DNA of 64,000 nucleotides from Nymphaea colorata (GCF_008831285.2 NC_045141.1:13132106-13196105); one strand, 5' to 3'. Shown: positions 1 to 13,500, counted from the stretch's first letter. Translations and numbers: made by a program. Notes: generated from the sequence alone by a model not told the origin.

Positions 1-441
1 GGCTGTGGATTTGACCGAAGTAAAGAGTAATAGCTTTATCTCCCATAGTGAGTTGCGCGATCTCCTTTTGAATTTCATAAACACGAGCGAGATTGTTATG
101 CTCACCGAACATTTCTTTCAGGTTGTCCCAAATGGCCTTTGCGGCGTAGAGAAGAAGATTAGTAACAGATCAATCCATGGAATTAATGAGCCATGACATA
201 ACCATGTCATTTTCACTATCCTACTCACAATATTTTGGATCATTCTTTTCTGTTGCTTTATTTCATCATTGATGTATCCCACCTTTGAACGACTGCTCAA
301 AAGCAGTCTAGCTGTCTTTGCCCAACTTAGATAGTTTGGGCCTGTGAGAGGTTGTGAGGTAATCTTTAGAGTGTTATTGCCTTGATCAGATGATTCACTC
401 TTAGAATTGCAAACTCTTCCTTCTTGGTTCATTGTTGCCAT
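1..441 (-). pseudogene. Ty1/copia retrotransposon gag relic, cut by the window edge
   Basis: The minus-strand reading starts with an ATG at 441 and shows the N-terminal region of plant copia gag polyproteins: a 'LTGPNYLSWAKTARLLLSSR' stretch, then 'GYINDE'. The reading ends early near 118. In another frame, positions 1-165 continue the same domain with 'AAKAIWDNLKEMF', 'ARVYEIQKEIAQLTMGDKAI' and 'YFGQIHS', which fit the UBN2-type gag region. A frameshift between about 140 and 165 therefore breaks the gene. The domain runs off the left edge of the window, so pol may lie outside. No LTR or primer-binding site was recognised upstream (positions above 441). Family assignment is confident; whether the element is complete outside the window is unknown. 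Confidence 0.8.
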
Positions 442-1560
442 AGTTTAAAGAATAGAACAGTTGATAGAATTCACAACTGCACTTTTTGCGAGATCTCTGC
501 TCAGCAGTTTGGCCGACTGTCTTCCTCCTCCCTTGGCTGTGTCTGCAACTAGCGATGGGAGGGAGATGCCGACAGACGTTCCTTTTTACGGTGAGGATGT
601 CAACACAAGGGAGATACTGCTTTTGGTGGGAGGGAGACGGCCTCTGCTACCGGCAGAAAGGAGACGACTAGCTCCCTGTGGTCAACCTCTGCTTCAATGC
701 GCTCCAAACACTCTTCCTTCCATAGCCAAGAAGAGCAGCAAAAGAAAAATCAGCAATGTTGCGATTTTGGCCATTGCCATTTGTGGCTCCACATTGATCT
801 TTTCTTCTCGCCATTTCTGTCCCCCGAAGCTGAGTGAACTTCTGTGGTCCCGAAATATAGATGTTAGAGATTAAGCGTCTGTCTGGGATCTTGAATTGGA
901 ACTTTTGGAGCTGTTCCATATTAAGCTTGGTGTCAATTGCGAAAGCAATGGTTGGGTTCATAGTCTCAGAGTTCGTAACAACTCATGTTGAGCTGGAGGA
1001 GGCGCCAGCTTGTAGACATTCCATGTAAGGATTTTCATAAGAAAGGCTGACTGTGCCCCCTCCCTTCTCGGCTAACCATTAGGTTTAAAGAGAAGTCATC
1101 ATCCATAGCCTCTGAGAATCTGCACCTCAACGTTGCCAACTTCCTTCTCGTCTAAAGGAGGTTCCTCCTGAAACCCCTGTGGCCATGGAGAAGTCTTGAT
1201 CTTCTTGTAGACTCCCACCTGCCTTCTCAGTTCTATCACTCACTTTAGGTGAACTAGTTCGCTTTTTGGTGTCATTTACTTCCCTGTGCTTGAGATCTCT
1301 TTTCTTAGCATTCTCAGCCATCTGTGCATTGTTGTTTACTGTCAATGAGCTAGGGCACATGGAGATCTCGACATTGTGGAAGGGTAGTAGCTGGCCTCGG
1401 TGGGCCTCTGGCCCATCAGGGGCATCAAAGCATGGGGGAATCTGATGGGAGTGGAGAACCCATGGTCTTGGGTGGAGCTGATGAATATGTTCACGAGATA
1501 GAGGTTTTGCCATCATCCTCCTCTCCAAAAAATGGTAAGTCATGGGCCTTTGTAGTGGAT
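442..1560. other. No recognised gene; between the copia and LINE relics
   Basis: Several short open frames occur on both strands here (for example plus 461-874 and minus 668-961). None carries a domain I recognise, and they overlap one another on opposite strands. The stretch may be the 5' part of the LINE-like relic that follows or degraded retroelement sequence. No splice pattern, promoter or RNA gene was seen. Confidence 0.4.
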
Positions 1561-1581
1561 GGGGGGGGGGGGGGGGGGGGG
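1561..1581 (+). repeat. Homopolymer run of 21 G
   Basis: An uninterrupted run of 21 guanines follows GTAGTGGAT, then TGGGG. It lies just upstream of the DUF4283-like coding relic and would read as poly-glycine if translated. Runs like this are slippage-prone and the exact length may be an assembly estimate. Confidence 0.9.
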
Positions 1582-1599
1582 TGGGGCTGAGCCAGAGAT

Positions 1600-2448
1600 A
1601 AATATGTCTCCATTGGAGAAAAAAGAGATGGCAGGGAAGAGGCATTTGGTTATTTCAAAACAATCGTTTGAAGTAATGTGTCAGCCATTTGTGGGAGGTG
1701 CCGAGAAAGGTCGCCTTGATTACAGCTTCATTTTCCCAAGCCTCAAAAGTTTATGGCCATGTGTTACTGATTTAAGGTTCACATCAGTGGGAAAAGGTAT
1801 GTTTCTTCTCCGCACTTCCTCTGAAGCCGATCTTAAACTCATTATGTCTCTTGGTAGATGGTATGTGGAAGGGAGACTCCTTATTTCAAACCAGTTGCAT
1901 CCTGGTTTGCCCATGCAGATTGTGAGCTCCAACTGTGTCCGAATATGGATTAGGCTGCCTAAACTAGCAGTCGAATGGTGGATCCATGGATTTTCACGGA
2001 CATTGCAAACCTAATAGGTGGTTCATTCGTGGAAGCTGATGAATACACCAGGCACCTCCAGCGTTTTGGTTTCACATGCATCAACATCGAAATTCTGCTA
2101 GGGTTTAGCCCAATATCAGAGATCGAGCTGGAGGTTACAAGGGTAAAGTCTTTGTTCAATCCATCAAATATGAAACTAAGGTCAAGTATTGCCAAAAATG
2201 TAGGTCGACAGCTCACTTTGAGGGTTCCCTATGCAGTGACAGAGGCACCCAAGGAAGGGGAGAAGGTCGCTCCCAATGCTTGGCAACTCGTTAAAACCCC
2301 CAAAAGACGAAGATATTTGCTGCCCATCAAACGTGCCCTTGAAGAAAGCACTGAGAAGTATGAGATGCTTCACCCGTCCTTTCTCAATTATGAGAAGACC
2401 ACTCATGCCAAGGAGGGTTGCTCAGCCCTAGAAGTAATATGGGAGTAG
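1600..2448 (+). pseudogene. LINE ORF1-like relic with a DUF4283 domain, frameshifted
   Basis: The first frame (to 2014) contains 'KGMFLLRTSSEADLKLIMSL', 'GRWYVEGRLLISNQ' and 'CVRIWIRLPKLAVEWW'. This is the layout of the DUF4283 domain common in ORF1 of plant L1-type LINEs and derived genes. The homology then moves to a second frame (from about 1975), with 'DIANLIGGSFVEADEYT' matching the usual 'IASLLGKPV.VDEAT' segment. A +1 type frameshift near 1965-1980 thus interrupts the domain. No zinc knuckle, endonuclease or reverse transcriptase was seen downstream, so the element is 3'-truncated or the domain is isolated. The DUF4283 assignment comes from remembered family patterns, not a search. Confidence 0.65.
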
Positions 2449-3949
2449 TCGAGTCATTCAATTGTCTCACATGTCATCTGAATCAAACTAATTTGCATCA
2501 AAACCGTGAGGTAAATACCCCTTTCTTTTTTTGTTTGGGTTGGGTGGTGTCTTATAGCCACGTTCTCAATTCAAATCTTAGAGGGTGCCATCTTAATGGT
2601 ATTGAAGAATGTTGAGCTTGGAATTAAAGGTGCCATTATAGAGGTTAAGTGGGCCGGTTATTGTCCCTCCCTCTTTCCCCATCTCCTCTTTCTCTTGTGT
2701 AGCTTAGCTGGTTGGAGATGCCTTACATGGACAATACATTTGTTCGGCTCATGTACAGGCTACACTCTAGTCAGGGTTGAGAGGTTGTGGTTATGCCCAC
2801 CAGCCTCCCTTTCTTTTCTTTATCTCAATTAAATTAATATTATACTTGAAGATTTATGGATCCCTCTTTTCATGAGTTAATATCTCACTTCCCTCTATAA
2901 AGCTGGCATTTTTTTTCAAATGTAAAGCCAAGATTTAGTTACTGTATTATTTATTTACTCACATTATGTTTGAAGGATTTGTTCAATCGTCGTAATTTTA
3001 ATGTCTAATATGTATGACTATTAAATAAAATTTTCAAAATGATTCAACATTAAAAATTTACAATTTTGAATTGAATTTAAAGTATAGAAGGAGTATATCT
3101 GATATAGCATGCTAATCTAGAATTACCACATTAATATGATACTAATATTATAAAGTGATATTACTTTGATCGAATAATTAAAGTTCTAAGCAAGGTTGGG
3201 CTTAATCATAATGTATCCTTTGCTTAAGGAATGTAAAAGAAACAGCGGGTAAATGTATTTCTCTAGCTCTTCAAATACATCCTATTGTGAAAAATTTACT
3301 ATTCTTCAAGACAATGTTGTTTTCTCTAAGAATATAAAATAAACTCATCAGCTTAGTACTATTTTGGAACTAGCTTTGTTAATTCCTCCATTTTTGAAAC
3401 ATCAAGACAAGTTTCAAAGACATAAGAAAAGAATTTTAGATGCAAGTCAAACAAAACAATCAGATCATTAATTTTGGGTTCTTATAAAAGTATGCAGATT
3501 AAAAAAATAGCATTTTTAATAACTCCAGGGGCACAGAGGAGTTAGTCAAGCTAGGAGCCTTAAAGTGATGGCTTTTTTGAGAATGGGGACTTTCAGGCCT
3601 CTTTTCTGGGTAGTGGGTTATTAATCTTTTGTTCGAAAAATATCATTTTTAATAAATGAACAATGTTTAGAATGTGTACTAGACCCAACATCAGGAATGA
3701 ATTGTGTCTGCAAGGATTTGGTCTGCCGGAAGTTGACACTAATGAAAACTGAACCAACAACTGACTGCTTATCAACAATTAGGCCAACCAGTTATACCAA
3801 ACTGAACAATTGGGCAGACTCACCGTGATGATTATCAAACTGAAGGTGCCCATGGACACCACTCGCTTTTGTTTTTCTTTTTCATTGCTTTTTTTTGTTA
3901 GTTAATTGACGTTAGGCGTTATGTTGAAGATGTTTCTTTTCCATTACCA
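2449..3949. other. AT-rich intergenic DNA, no gene seen
   Basis: Only short, unconvincing open frames occur in this stretch. The sequence is AT-rich with no recognised domain, RNA gene or clear transposon terminus. Confidence 0.5.
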
Positions 3950-4380
3950 TCTGTTTGGATGGATGAAAAGGAAAGGAAAGGCAGTGACACAAAGGAAAGG
4001 AAAGAAAATGAAAAAGAAGAGGAAGAGAATAAAGATGAAAATAAAAGAGATGATTATAATACTTGTTTTGGATGGAAGAAAAAGAGTAACTATTTTTCTA
4101 TTCATTCCCATCCCTCCAATTTTGAAGGGATTGGATTTACATTGATTTATTCTTTTCTTTCCTTTGCAACCAAATATTTGTTTGAATGAAAGAAAATAAA
4201 CAACCCTTTTCCTTTCCATTCAAATCCCTTAAATTTTGAAGGGATTGAATATACATTGATTTATCCTTTTCTTTCATTTGCAACCAAACATGTTTTTTTT
4301 TTTTCCTTTCTTTTCGCTTCTTCTTAATTGACCAACTAAACACAACTACACAAGATTGACTACACTTTTCCTCCATTCAA
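3950..4380. repeat. MITE-like repeat with an internal duplication of about 114 bp
   Basis: A segment around 'TTTGAAGGGATT', followed by 'ACATTGATTTAT' and 'TTTGCAACCAAA', occurs twice. The copies are centred on 4121 and 4235, an offset of 114 bp. The left flank is purine-rich (GGAAAGGAAAGG) and the right part pyrimidine-rich (CCTTTTCCTTTCC), so the ends can pair imperfectly. These features suit a short non-autonomous DNA element, but clean terminal repeats and a target duplication were not established. Confidence 0.5.
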
Positions 4381-4434
4381 ACAAACTGGGTGTAGGGGCA
4401 TTTTAATACTTTTTATCTTAACATTTTTAGTCCG

Positions 4435-4700
4435 CTTCTACGTAGGGTTGGGCAGGGGGTGGCCCCGCCCAATCAAGATTTGGGCTTGGGGCAGGCCATA
4501 GCCTATGCCCAAAGCTTGGCCCAGCCCTGCCGATCTAGCTTGGTCCGAGCCAATTATAATAAAAGTTTTATATAATATAAATATATAATAATTATAATAA
4601 AAATATATAAATTTAACAAAAGAAAACTATAGAGCCGAGGAGGGGTTGGCCCATTAGAGTCGGGTTCCCGTTTGGCCCTCAGCCATCTGATCCAGATGGG
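4435..4700. repeat. Degenerate GGGCTTGGGC-type dispersed repeat
   Basis: Two GC-rich ends with repeated GGGC, GGCCC and TTGGCCC motifs (4435-4550 and 4630-4700) flank an AT-rich centre of about 80 bp. The layout looks like a decayed dispersed repeat. No coding potential was recognised. Confidence 0.35.
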
Positions 4701-4790
4701 TTACTTGAACATGAAATCTAAATTTTCAAAGGTATTGGTGTTCCTTAAACCACTCCATTGTGTCGGCTATCAGTAATTGTTTCCAAAAAC

Positions 4791-4797
4791 TATAAAA
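4791..4797 (+). promoter_or_regulatory. Candidate TATA box for the RPB8 transcript
   Basis: A TATAAAA motif is followed about 25-80 bp downstream by a strongly pyrimidine-rich stretch (CTCCCTCTCTCC, then (TC)n at 4906-4929), typical of plant transcription starts and 5' leaders. It is the best core promoter upstream of the RPB8 coding exons. However, 2.7 kb separates it from the start codon, so the link needs 5' UTR introns. It could instead drive a separate non-coding transcript. Confidence 0.45.
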
Positions 4798-6707
4798 GGC
4801 GAAGGGGGACCTTTCTCATTTCTCCCTCGAGTTTCGACTATATCCCTCTCCCTCTCTCCTTGCCGCGGGACGGCTTCTCGCTGGAAATCTTGCCGCCGCG
4901 AGGAGGTCTCTCTCTCTCTCTCTCTCTCCCCCTCCCTCCGCAGCCTTCGTCTCTGTTCATTTGGTGTCGGAGGGCTGCCGGCTAGAAATGGCTGGCCGGC
5001 GGCCCCCGTTTATCTCCCTCTTTTTCGAACCATGTAGTCATTGTTTTCTCATTCTGATTCTTTTTAAATGTTTGGGCTGTTGGGTATATACGATCTTAGT
5101 CTTTTATCGTTCTGCATGCCCAACGTTATTTTGATTTTGGTTTCCTGTATGTTCCGTCTCATAGAAATTCTGTTCGTGGATATTGTATAATAAAAATTCT
5201 GACTGCCACTATGCTTTTGTCCGCTCGTGTTAAAACCAAAGAACCTTTGCGTAAGCAGTTGCACAAAATGCAATAAGGTCAGTTCACAGACTCCAGGGTT
5301 ACCTATATCGAGTTTACAGATGAAATCAAGCCATCATGCTTTTGTAATCCTCATGTATTCAGTTTAGATTGAACCGTGCACCTTATTGTGCATAGATACG
5401 CAACTGTGGTTTTTGTTGAGCATTCTTCACAGCTGGGTATTCATAGCTAATTGTTTCCTTTCCCTTTGTAACTTCTGATGGAAATTCTCCTGGTAATAAA
5501 AGGTGATGAACTTAAATGGAGAATCACCAAGTTAATGTGCAGGGTTTTCATATTGCTTGAATACTAGGAGCTTCGTGCTTAGTCATTCTTTTTGTGTGAA
5601 ACAGAAAATGTAGTTCTGGCATTCGCCATTATGGTCAAGGTAGAACCCACGTAAACTGTCATGCATAGGTCACCTTTTCTAAATATAATATAACTGACCC
5701 AGGAGTTGGGTCTTATAACATTTCTTTTTCTTAATCTGCGTTCGATGCGTGCTACCTGAGGTTTTCTGAACCACTACTGACAATAGGAAATTAGTTAGAA
5801 CTTTAAAACTCTTAACTGAATATCAATACTTTTTATCAGTTTAATGTTATTGGTTTTTTTTTTTTATGTTATTCACGATTTATTTTGGTACTTGCATGGC
5901 TTTATATGTTGCATTACATGTGATGCAATAAGGGTCTTCTACAGTTTTTCAATCTTGATGTTGCAATAAAGCCCTTGTTTTATATGCAACAAGGGTCTTG
6001 TACGGCTCTTCTTTCTTTAAAAAATATTGATATTTGCATTGGAGAGTCAATATAGAGATTGCTGTATCTTTTTATATAGTTGTTTACTTATATACTTGTC
6101 CCTTTATTATTATTATTATTATTATTATTTTTTATTTTGCTGTTTACTTATATACTTATTCTTTTAGTTGTTCTTTTGGTTGATGTTAATTGTGCAACTG
6201 AACTCTATTAAGACGTAAGATTTTTGAAGGCAGATTGTCAGAACAAGTTGATTTGGACAATCTCACCTGTGGATTATATTATCTTTTAGGAGTTTTTGGT
6301 AGGATAGATCGATTTCAGGATGACCCCATGTCTATTTTTACTAGAACAAGTTGATTTGTGAAACCCATGTCCATTTGAACTATTTAGTAAATTTTGTGGT
6401 TGTAGATAAGTTTTGTTATTTTTCTTTATGAATATAACTTGATTGCTCTTTGCATGTGCATATGTGTATGGAAGATGATTTAACATGGGTTATTACTTAT
6501 TACAACATGAAGTACCTATTTGTATTGTTGTTTCATTGTATCTCGAGTTATTATTTTTCAATTTTATCATTATTCCTATTAATATTGCATATGTGTATGG
6601 AACAAATTGAAACTTATGCTTCAATGCCTCATAGGCCTTGCCTCATGACAAACTGAAAATGCCTCACGTTGCCTCGTTGCCTTTACTAACATTGGTTTTT
6701 GATACAG

Positions 6708-6775
6708 AAGAAAGTCCTCTGTGTTGCTACCACATTCTCTCACGACACCGCATAGCTTTCTCCACCGGTGATAGG
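6708..6775 (+). other. Probable internal 5' UTR exon of RPB8
   Basis: A branch-site-like CTAAC (6686-6690) and T-rich tract lead to a GATACAG acceptor ending at 6707. The segment ends in GATAG followed by GTGAGT, a near-perfect donor at 6776. The next good acceptors upstream of the coding start are TTCTTCCAG ending at 7456 and CTGAAACAG ending about 7483. This supports a leader spliced as an early exon, this exon and then the start-codon exon. It rests on splice motifs only. Confidence 0.45.
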
Positions 6776-7518
6776 TGAGTCTCCCCCTCTTAGCGTCACC
6801 AGCCTATCGATTGCTGGCAAGGGCTCGCACCTGCTTTTTCTTGTTCTTCTTCTCCTCTTTTTTTGGCATCTCATTACAGCATGCTGCTTTGTACTTTTCT
6901 TCTTCTTGTAAATTTGGTTGAAATTGAATCACATAACATCTGGAAGTTCATAAATGAAACGGTAGCTTGTTAATTCTTATTCCGCTCAATGTGTTTCTTC
7001 TCTTATCAGTTATCACAGTCTCAAAGGCATCAATTGTCTGAATGGTTTGAGTTTTATAAATCATTCTGTTTGCAGTAAAATTACTTATTTCTTGTTGAAA
7101 ATCTTTCCTTGGTACATGCATCTTGAAATTGATGCATCTAATGGGTAACAGGAAGTTCTTTTAGTTTCTTCTTCTTCTTTTCTTCATTGGTCTTCAAGAA
7201 AGTCTGAGCTTCAGTCAAAATTACAACATCATCTTGTTGTTATTTGGTAAACTTGTCATCCATTGTTTTGGTTATGGGATTGTTGTAAACAGGAATCTGA
7301 TTGTGTTAAGATGTTAACTAAATCCTTTCCATATAAAAAATATGGAGTTCTTCCCCTATGAAAAGTGACGTTCTCCTTTTTGTTTTTATTTGTTCTTTTT
7401 TTTTCTCCTCTAAAGTATTTTATTTTTTAAGCATGATTTTACTTTAATTCTTCCAGTTTGTTTTGGTTGGTTTCCTGAAACAGTTTTGAGAACTTGGTAA
7501 TCACAACTTGAGGAATAG

Positions 7519-10500
7519 ATGGCAGGAATTCTTTTTGAGGATATCTTCACCTTGACTAGGATCAATCCTGATGGTAAAAAATTTGACAAAGGTAATTACT
7601 TAATTGCACTTGTATAAGTAAATTAAAGTTTCTTAGTTTCATTTTAGTCCTTGATGTTCCTTTTCTATCTTTGTGATTGTTGAATAAGTAGTTCTTGTTC
7701 AATTGTCAACCCTGTTCATAGTCTTGGTAATTATGGAATTGAAAAGAAGGTTTTGAAGGAGGAAAGAAATTTAGGAGTCATTGAAGGAGGTGGAAGCAAG
7801 CTATGAGAGATGCATAGATAAGACAAAGTGGGAAGTGAGAAATAGAAAGGATTTAAGAAATGAATTATAGGCTTTATATAATTGTGGTACATTTTGACAA
7901 AGCATATGAATATAATGCTTTCACCATTTATAACTTATTAAAGTTGTCCATTCAGGGTAGTTTTATTATATGATTTATAATTTAAACAAGTAATTTGAAC
8001 TATGACTTTTGGTCAAAATTAAGTTCTATATATTAAAAAAAAATTTGTGCAGCTCATAGTTAAGCAACTGTTTTTGGAGAGTGCCTAGTTTCTTGCCTTC
8101 ACAACATTCTCTTAGGGAATGAGCTTGCCAAGATAATATAGAAGCTTGGTAGCCATGATCAAAATGCTGTTGGAACTACCAGAGCACCTATAGAGGCATA
8201 TGTTATGTTTTTTTGGGGACATAATGGCCTAGTGGTCAATTGTTTGCAGGTGAAGCTTGTTTAACACAGTCTGATTGGCTTAATCTGTCTTGTCAACATC
8301 CTTCAGTCGAGCAAGTAGTAGATTAAGTTGCTCTATTTGAATTCTTCGGTTTAGTAAATGCAAACCTGGTCAGAGTTTACTCTTTTATCATTTATAATGC
8401 ATTTTATGGCATTCAAATATCCATTTATTTAATTTCCTTTGCCTCTAACTGATGCTTCTCCTATTTACTTCACAGTTTCTCGAATAGAAGCTCGCAGTGA
8501 ACAATTTGACATGTACATGCTCCTTGATGTAAATACAGAAATCTATCCTCTTAAAGTTGATGACAAATTTACTATGGTTCTGGCTAGTACTCTAAACTTG
8601 GACGGAAGTGCTGATAGTGGGTACTTTGTGCAGGTATTGAGGTGTTTACTGTTTAGATTTTTTCCAATAGTAAAATTAACATGATATCCACTATATCTTG
8701 CATAGTCCTGGTTGATCACTAATTTCTGTTTTATCACAGTCTATTTTTTACATTCAAGCCGATTAATAACTAGTTATAATTTATAAATATAGAAGTCATG
8801 TTATTCTTTCCTTTTAACCTGAGCAATCTGAAATCTAGTGAAAAATTTTTCTTAGTGGTTGTCCAAATAAGGTTTCTGTACATGCACATGCACAAGGAGG
8901 CAGTTGGCTAGAAACATTTAGATTTATAAGCCACACAACTGCCAGTCATGACTTAATCTGTTGAAGAGTTTCAGGTTGAATTCTTATTGATGTACCGATG
9001 GCTTCATGTCTTTCACATGGAAACTCCATTTGACGCCCCTTCCTTATTCTCTTTCATTGGGAGTTTATGATAATGCATACCCCCTAACTAACCATGTGGC
9101 AGTTCCTTTAAATTTTCTGAATTGGTAAGGCTTTAGATAGACATGATAGCCAAAGATAGATATGAAAGGTCTGGACTTGGTCTTCTACACTTTGTTTTCC
9201 CCCAAACACTCACCTCTAGTTCATCGGTTTACTCCTCAATCCATTCACACTGCACCGGCCAACAATGTATCAGCGGTTAAGCTATTTAAATCCTGGTAGT
9301 GTTTTTGTTCTTTGAAGATTGGTCACATTTTATGTTTCTCTTTTAAAAGTTTCATGGTTAAATCATATATATTTTTTTTCCTCCATGAATTTTCAGGGCC
9401 CAAGAAAAACACTTGCTGACAAGTTTGAATATGTGATGCATGGAAAGCTATATAAGATTTCTGAGGAAGGTTCTGGCACGAATGTGAAATTGTATGCTTC
9501 CTGCACTCTCTTATGTAGAATAACTGATTTTGCAAATGTATATTGAAAGTGTTGCTTACTTTCACGAGAAGCTCACCCATGTTTTTTTGTGTTGCATTGG
9601 TTGTGCCCTATGTCACATAGAATTAAAGGAACTGCCAGATATGCTGGAGACAGAACTTAATGATTTTGAGCATGCTGGAGACAGAACTTAATGATTTTGA
9701 GCATGCTGGAGACATAATCCTAATCCTATCTGCATCCTTATACAGGTTTAGAAACATGTAGCATAACAAATTCAGGTTATATAAACTGAGAAAAGCTGAG
9801 ATCAATTATGTCTTGAAAGAAGAAAGCAAACAGTAAAAGGCTAGGGTACTGTGTATATCAGATTTTGGCATGCTGGAGAAAGAATTGACCTATATTACCT
9901 AAATATGTACATTTGATGAGTAGGATACAGCTTTTTTGAGCAACTGTATCATATTTCAAGTATGTTGCTGCTTTGAAGTGCTAGACATTGGGCCTTTGAA
10001 ACTGAATAATGCATAACATGTTTCCCCAAACGAAACTCACCCTTTTCTAGATCAAATTCTCTGTAAGTTACCACCATAGTTGGTGGGACAACATGCATCC
10101 CTGGAAGTACCATTTGGAAGTGCAAAGCACGATATGTCCAGAGAATGATAGAAGCAGACTTCCCTCTTTGCTTCTTTTGTAGGAAAAATACAATTTTTGT
10201 TCTTTTCTTATTTATTGGGTTTTTCCTTCTCTTTTATTAGCTTCCTCTTTGATTTTTTTTTTTTTTTTTGTCTCTGATTCACTTTTTGATATGTTTCTGA
10301 TTACTTCCATTGGGATCCTAGTGTTTCACTTCCAAAAAATTTTAGGGTATCTTGCTTCTTGCATTACTTCTTGCTTCTGCTTCCTAGATTGGTAGAAAAG
10401 AAAGGTGATAAATAATGGTGTGAAACGTGTTAAGGTAGTAGAGCACCTTCATGTCTTCCTAGCTTAACATTGTTTGAAATTCTCAAGTTCATCTCAAGTT

Positions 10501-13500
10501 TATCTGTGTTTCTTGCTTTTTCAATTGTCACAAATTTGTCTCCGATGTCTTGCCTTTTCCATCTTTCCGAAAAATCTTGTCATTCGTCAATGATGTTGTT
10601 TGGTGTCAATTTATATGTTAGTTCTTTATGCCCATACTAGACTACTACCATAAAAGTGCTGCTCTTTTTTTTTTCTTTTTTCTTTTGAGGATGCTGCTGG
10701 AAAGACATAAATTCTGCCTCTTCTCAATTTAGAAAAGTTTGGGAAAATGCCCTGTTATGATGGAGAAGGGACAGGTTTTATACTCTCTTTACTGGTTAGC
10801 CAGCTGGGATGAGCTGATGGAGACCAGGAGGCATGAGAAAGTAGCTCAAGATGACGGCCTTCTAACTGAACATATGATGGTTGCCTTGGATATTTTTGTT
10901 AAGGTTTTTTGAAAATAGACCCTTACAGAACATGAATTAACCTGGTATATCAACGACAGACAGGTATATAAAAGTGCTCCAATGTGCATTGTATGTGTAG
11001 GCTTCACACAACTGGAAAAATGGTAGCTCAAAGGTTGTAAATGAGTTCTCATGTTTCACTACCTCAATGACTGAACGAGTGCATGTCATTCTTGGGTTTT
11101 GTTGTCATTAGGAATGAGAAAAGGTCTCATGTTGGTATTACTATTACAACACATGGTTGGCCCTTTTTCTTTCTGAAGGCCTAGCACTTGTTGTTGCATA
11201 TAAAGGGCTAAGACCTGGTGAAAACCTAGAGTATATTCAAGGAAAGTGCACCTGGAGTACAGTCAAGCACATGGTAAGAACCTGTCGCTGATTGTGGCCT
11301 TCATGAAACACTAGGATGCTTACCTGTCGCTGGTTGTGGCCTTCATGAAACACTAGGATGCTTAATGTGGAGATCCTAAGAGCTGAACTTGGAGATGTTA
11401 AAGGGGACTAATCCTGGCACTGTGTTGACAAAGGATGCCCTTATGACATTATCTGAAGCAGCTCATGTTACCATTTGGTTCTCAACTGGCGTTTTATTCA
11501 GCAACCTGTTTTGTGAGGAGCTGCTCCCTATGCCAGTTGGAGGAACTCCAGAGAGGGGTGAACTATAGGTCATGGGAGATGACTTGAAGGCGAGAGGAAT
11601 ACACTTAGAAAAAATTTGTCTCCTTAAGCAACTTCCATAGTAATATAGTGTGTGTATTTAGCTTGTGAGAATGCTTACTGAAGAGCAGTTCCAGAAGTTG
11701 GGGATTTCAATAGTCATTTGTTGTTTCCTTTATCAGATGGTTCTAGAGTCAGTAGCTAATGTCCTTTCAGCTGCTGCAAAGCAAGTAGTGGAGTTTATCA
11801 CTGAACGCTTCCATGTTGGGGATTTGGATCAGCTGTATTGTGGTTTGCTAGAAAGCACAGAGACCTTGGTCTGGGGGCAGGTGAACATTTTTTTACCTTT
11901 TTCATAAGCTAAGCTGGGCCTGGTCGAACTCAATTGAAGCTGTAAATTGCTCTGCTTGAGGTCAAAGTTACTAGGTTAAGTTCAACTCAGTTACGACTGT
12001 ACAATAAGTTGAGCTTGAGTTCAACTCTCTCATTGAGTTGAGTTCTAATTGAAGTGAAAACTTGCTTAGGTAATTGGGATAAACTCATTGTAACTGGCTC
12101 ATGGAAGGTCATATGTATAGTGTCTTCCACAATATTATTCTGAAAGCTACAATTAATAATTGTTTCTTCTTTTTGGTTCAAAAGGTATTTTGGGTTCAAA
12201 ATCTATTGGTGCCTTTTGAAGATGTCTTTTTTAGAGATTCTTTATCTTAGTTGTTAAGGTGTGGACTAATCCACGCCTAGGCGTGAGTCTGCACTCGTCG
12301 CCTAAGTCCATCACTTAGGCGATAGGTGTTGGACTGGCGCTTAGGTTCGCCTACGCTGGACTAGGTGCTAGCACGCCTAGTCCATGGGAAGGTGAAAAGT
12401 CACCTTCTCTTCAAATTAAGTCCTGTAATTTTATTATACTGTTATACCATATATACTTATATTACATGCAATTATATTATGTAAGTTCTGTTCTTTTGGT
12501 ACAGTTGCTGTATGTGAATTACATATCCTATATCAACTCATCAAGTGGAAGTTCCAGCCATACGTTAAGTACTTATTCTATAAAACCAATGAATTTCTGT
12601 ATTTATCTTATGTGCTCTAAAACATATTTTGTGGAACCTATGCCAGCCTTCTTACCCATGTTAAAACCTAGTTTTATGGTAAAAAGACCACTACTTTCTC
12701 TCGTTTAGTGCATGTCTAATAATCAGAGAAATACGTGCAGGCCTCACTTTTGCCACCTGAATACAGATTTATTTTCTCATTTGTAAGGGTGTTTTTTGTG
12801 TTATATGTATATTATATGTTATATGTACAATCTGTTGTAAATTTGTAATGTGTATTATATGTACTGATTTGATATGATTTTTGTTTGAAATGATTCAAAT
12901 GAAATAGTCTATAAGGTCTATAACTGAAATAGTCTATCAGAAATGCAAGCATTGTCCAGTATGTAAACAATAATGGCATGTTTTCTTTTGTCTATCAAAC
13001 TAAGACATCAGCCAGAATAGAACAGCACAGTTTTCCAGTATGCAGACAAGCTGGAAATGTACTGTTAATCTGTCATGTAAACAAGAACAGAACAGTTTTT
13101 CATGTTTTTCTTTTTGGCTTTACTTGCAAAGTATAATCATTCAATTAGAACAGAACAGAACAGTTTTTCAAGTTTTACTTGCAATAGAAGCTTACAGTTC
13201 AGTCAGTAAGTACATAATTTTATTATGTAATGGTTAACTTAAATAAAAAAACCAACAAAAGAAAAAGATCGCTTTTTTCCTAGGTGCTAGGAGCTGCCTG
13301 GCGCTGGGCCCCGGAGGCCCGGACAATTAAGTTCTTTATCCACAAATCAACTAAGTTGTTGACTCAAACATAGCTGATTCAAACTCGCCTCTCTTACGAT
13401 GAGTTGAGCCTTGCTTGAACTCGAGCCGGGCAGTTTAGAACTTGAGCTGAAGTTTGATCCAGCCTGCTTGGCTGGTGAACCCTCTTAAGCATGACTCGGC

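Noticed and set aside
3906-4219. Lys- and Glu-rich frames as a nuclear protein
   Set aside because: They come from a purine-rich MITE-like repeat and overlap opposite-strand frames of the same length.
11665-11907. 80-residue frame within RPB8 intron 3 as an alternative exon
   Set aside because: It has no similarity to RPB8, and the flanking exons join in phase without it; the known protein length is already complete.
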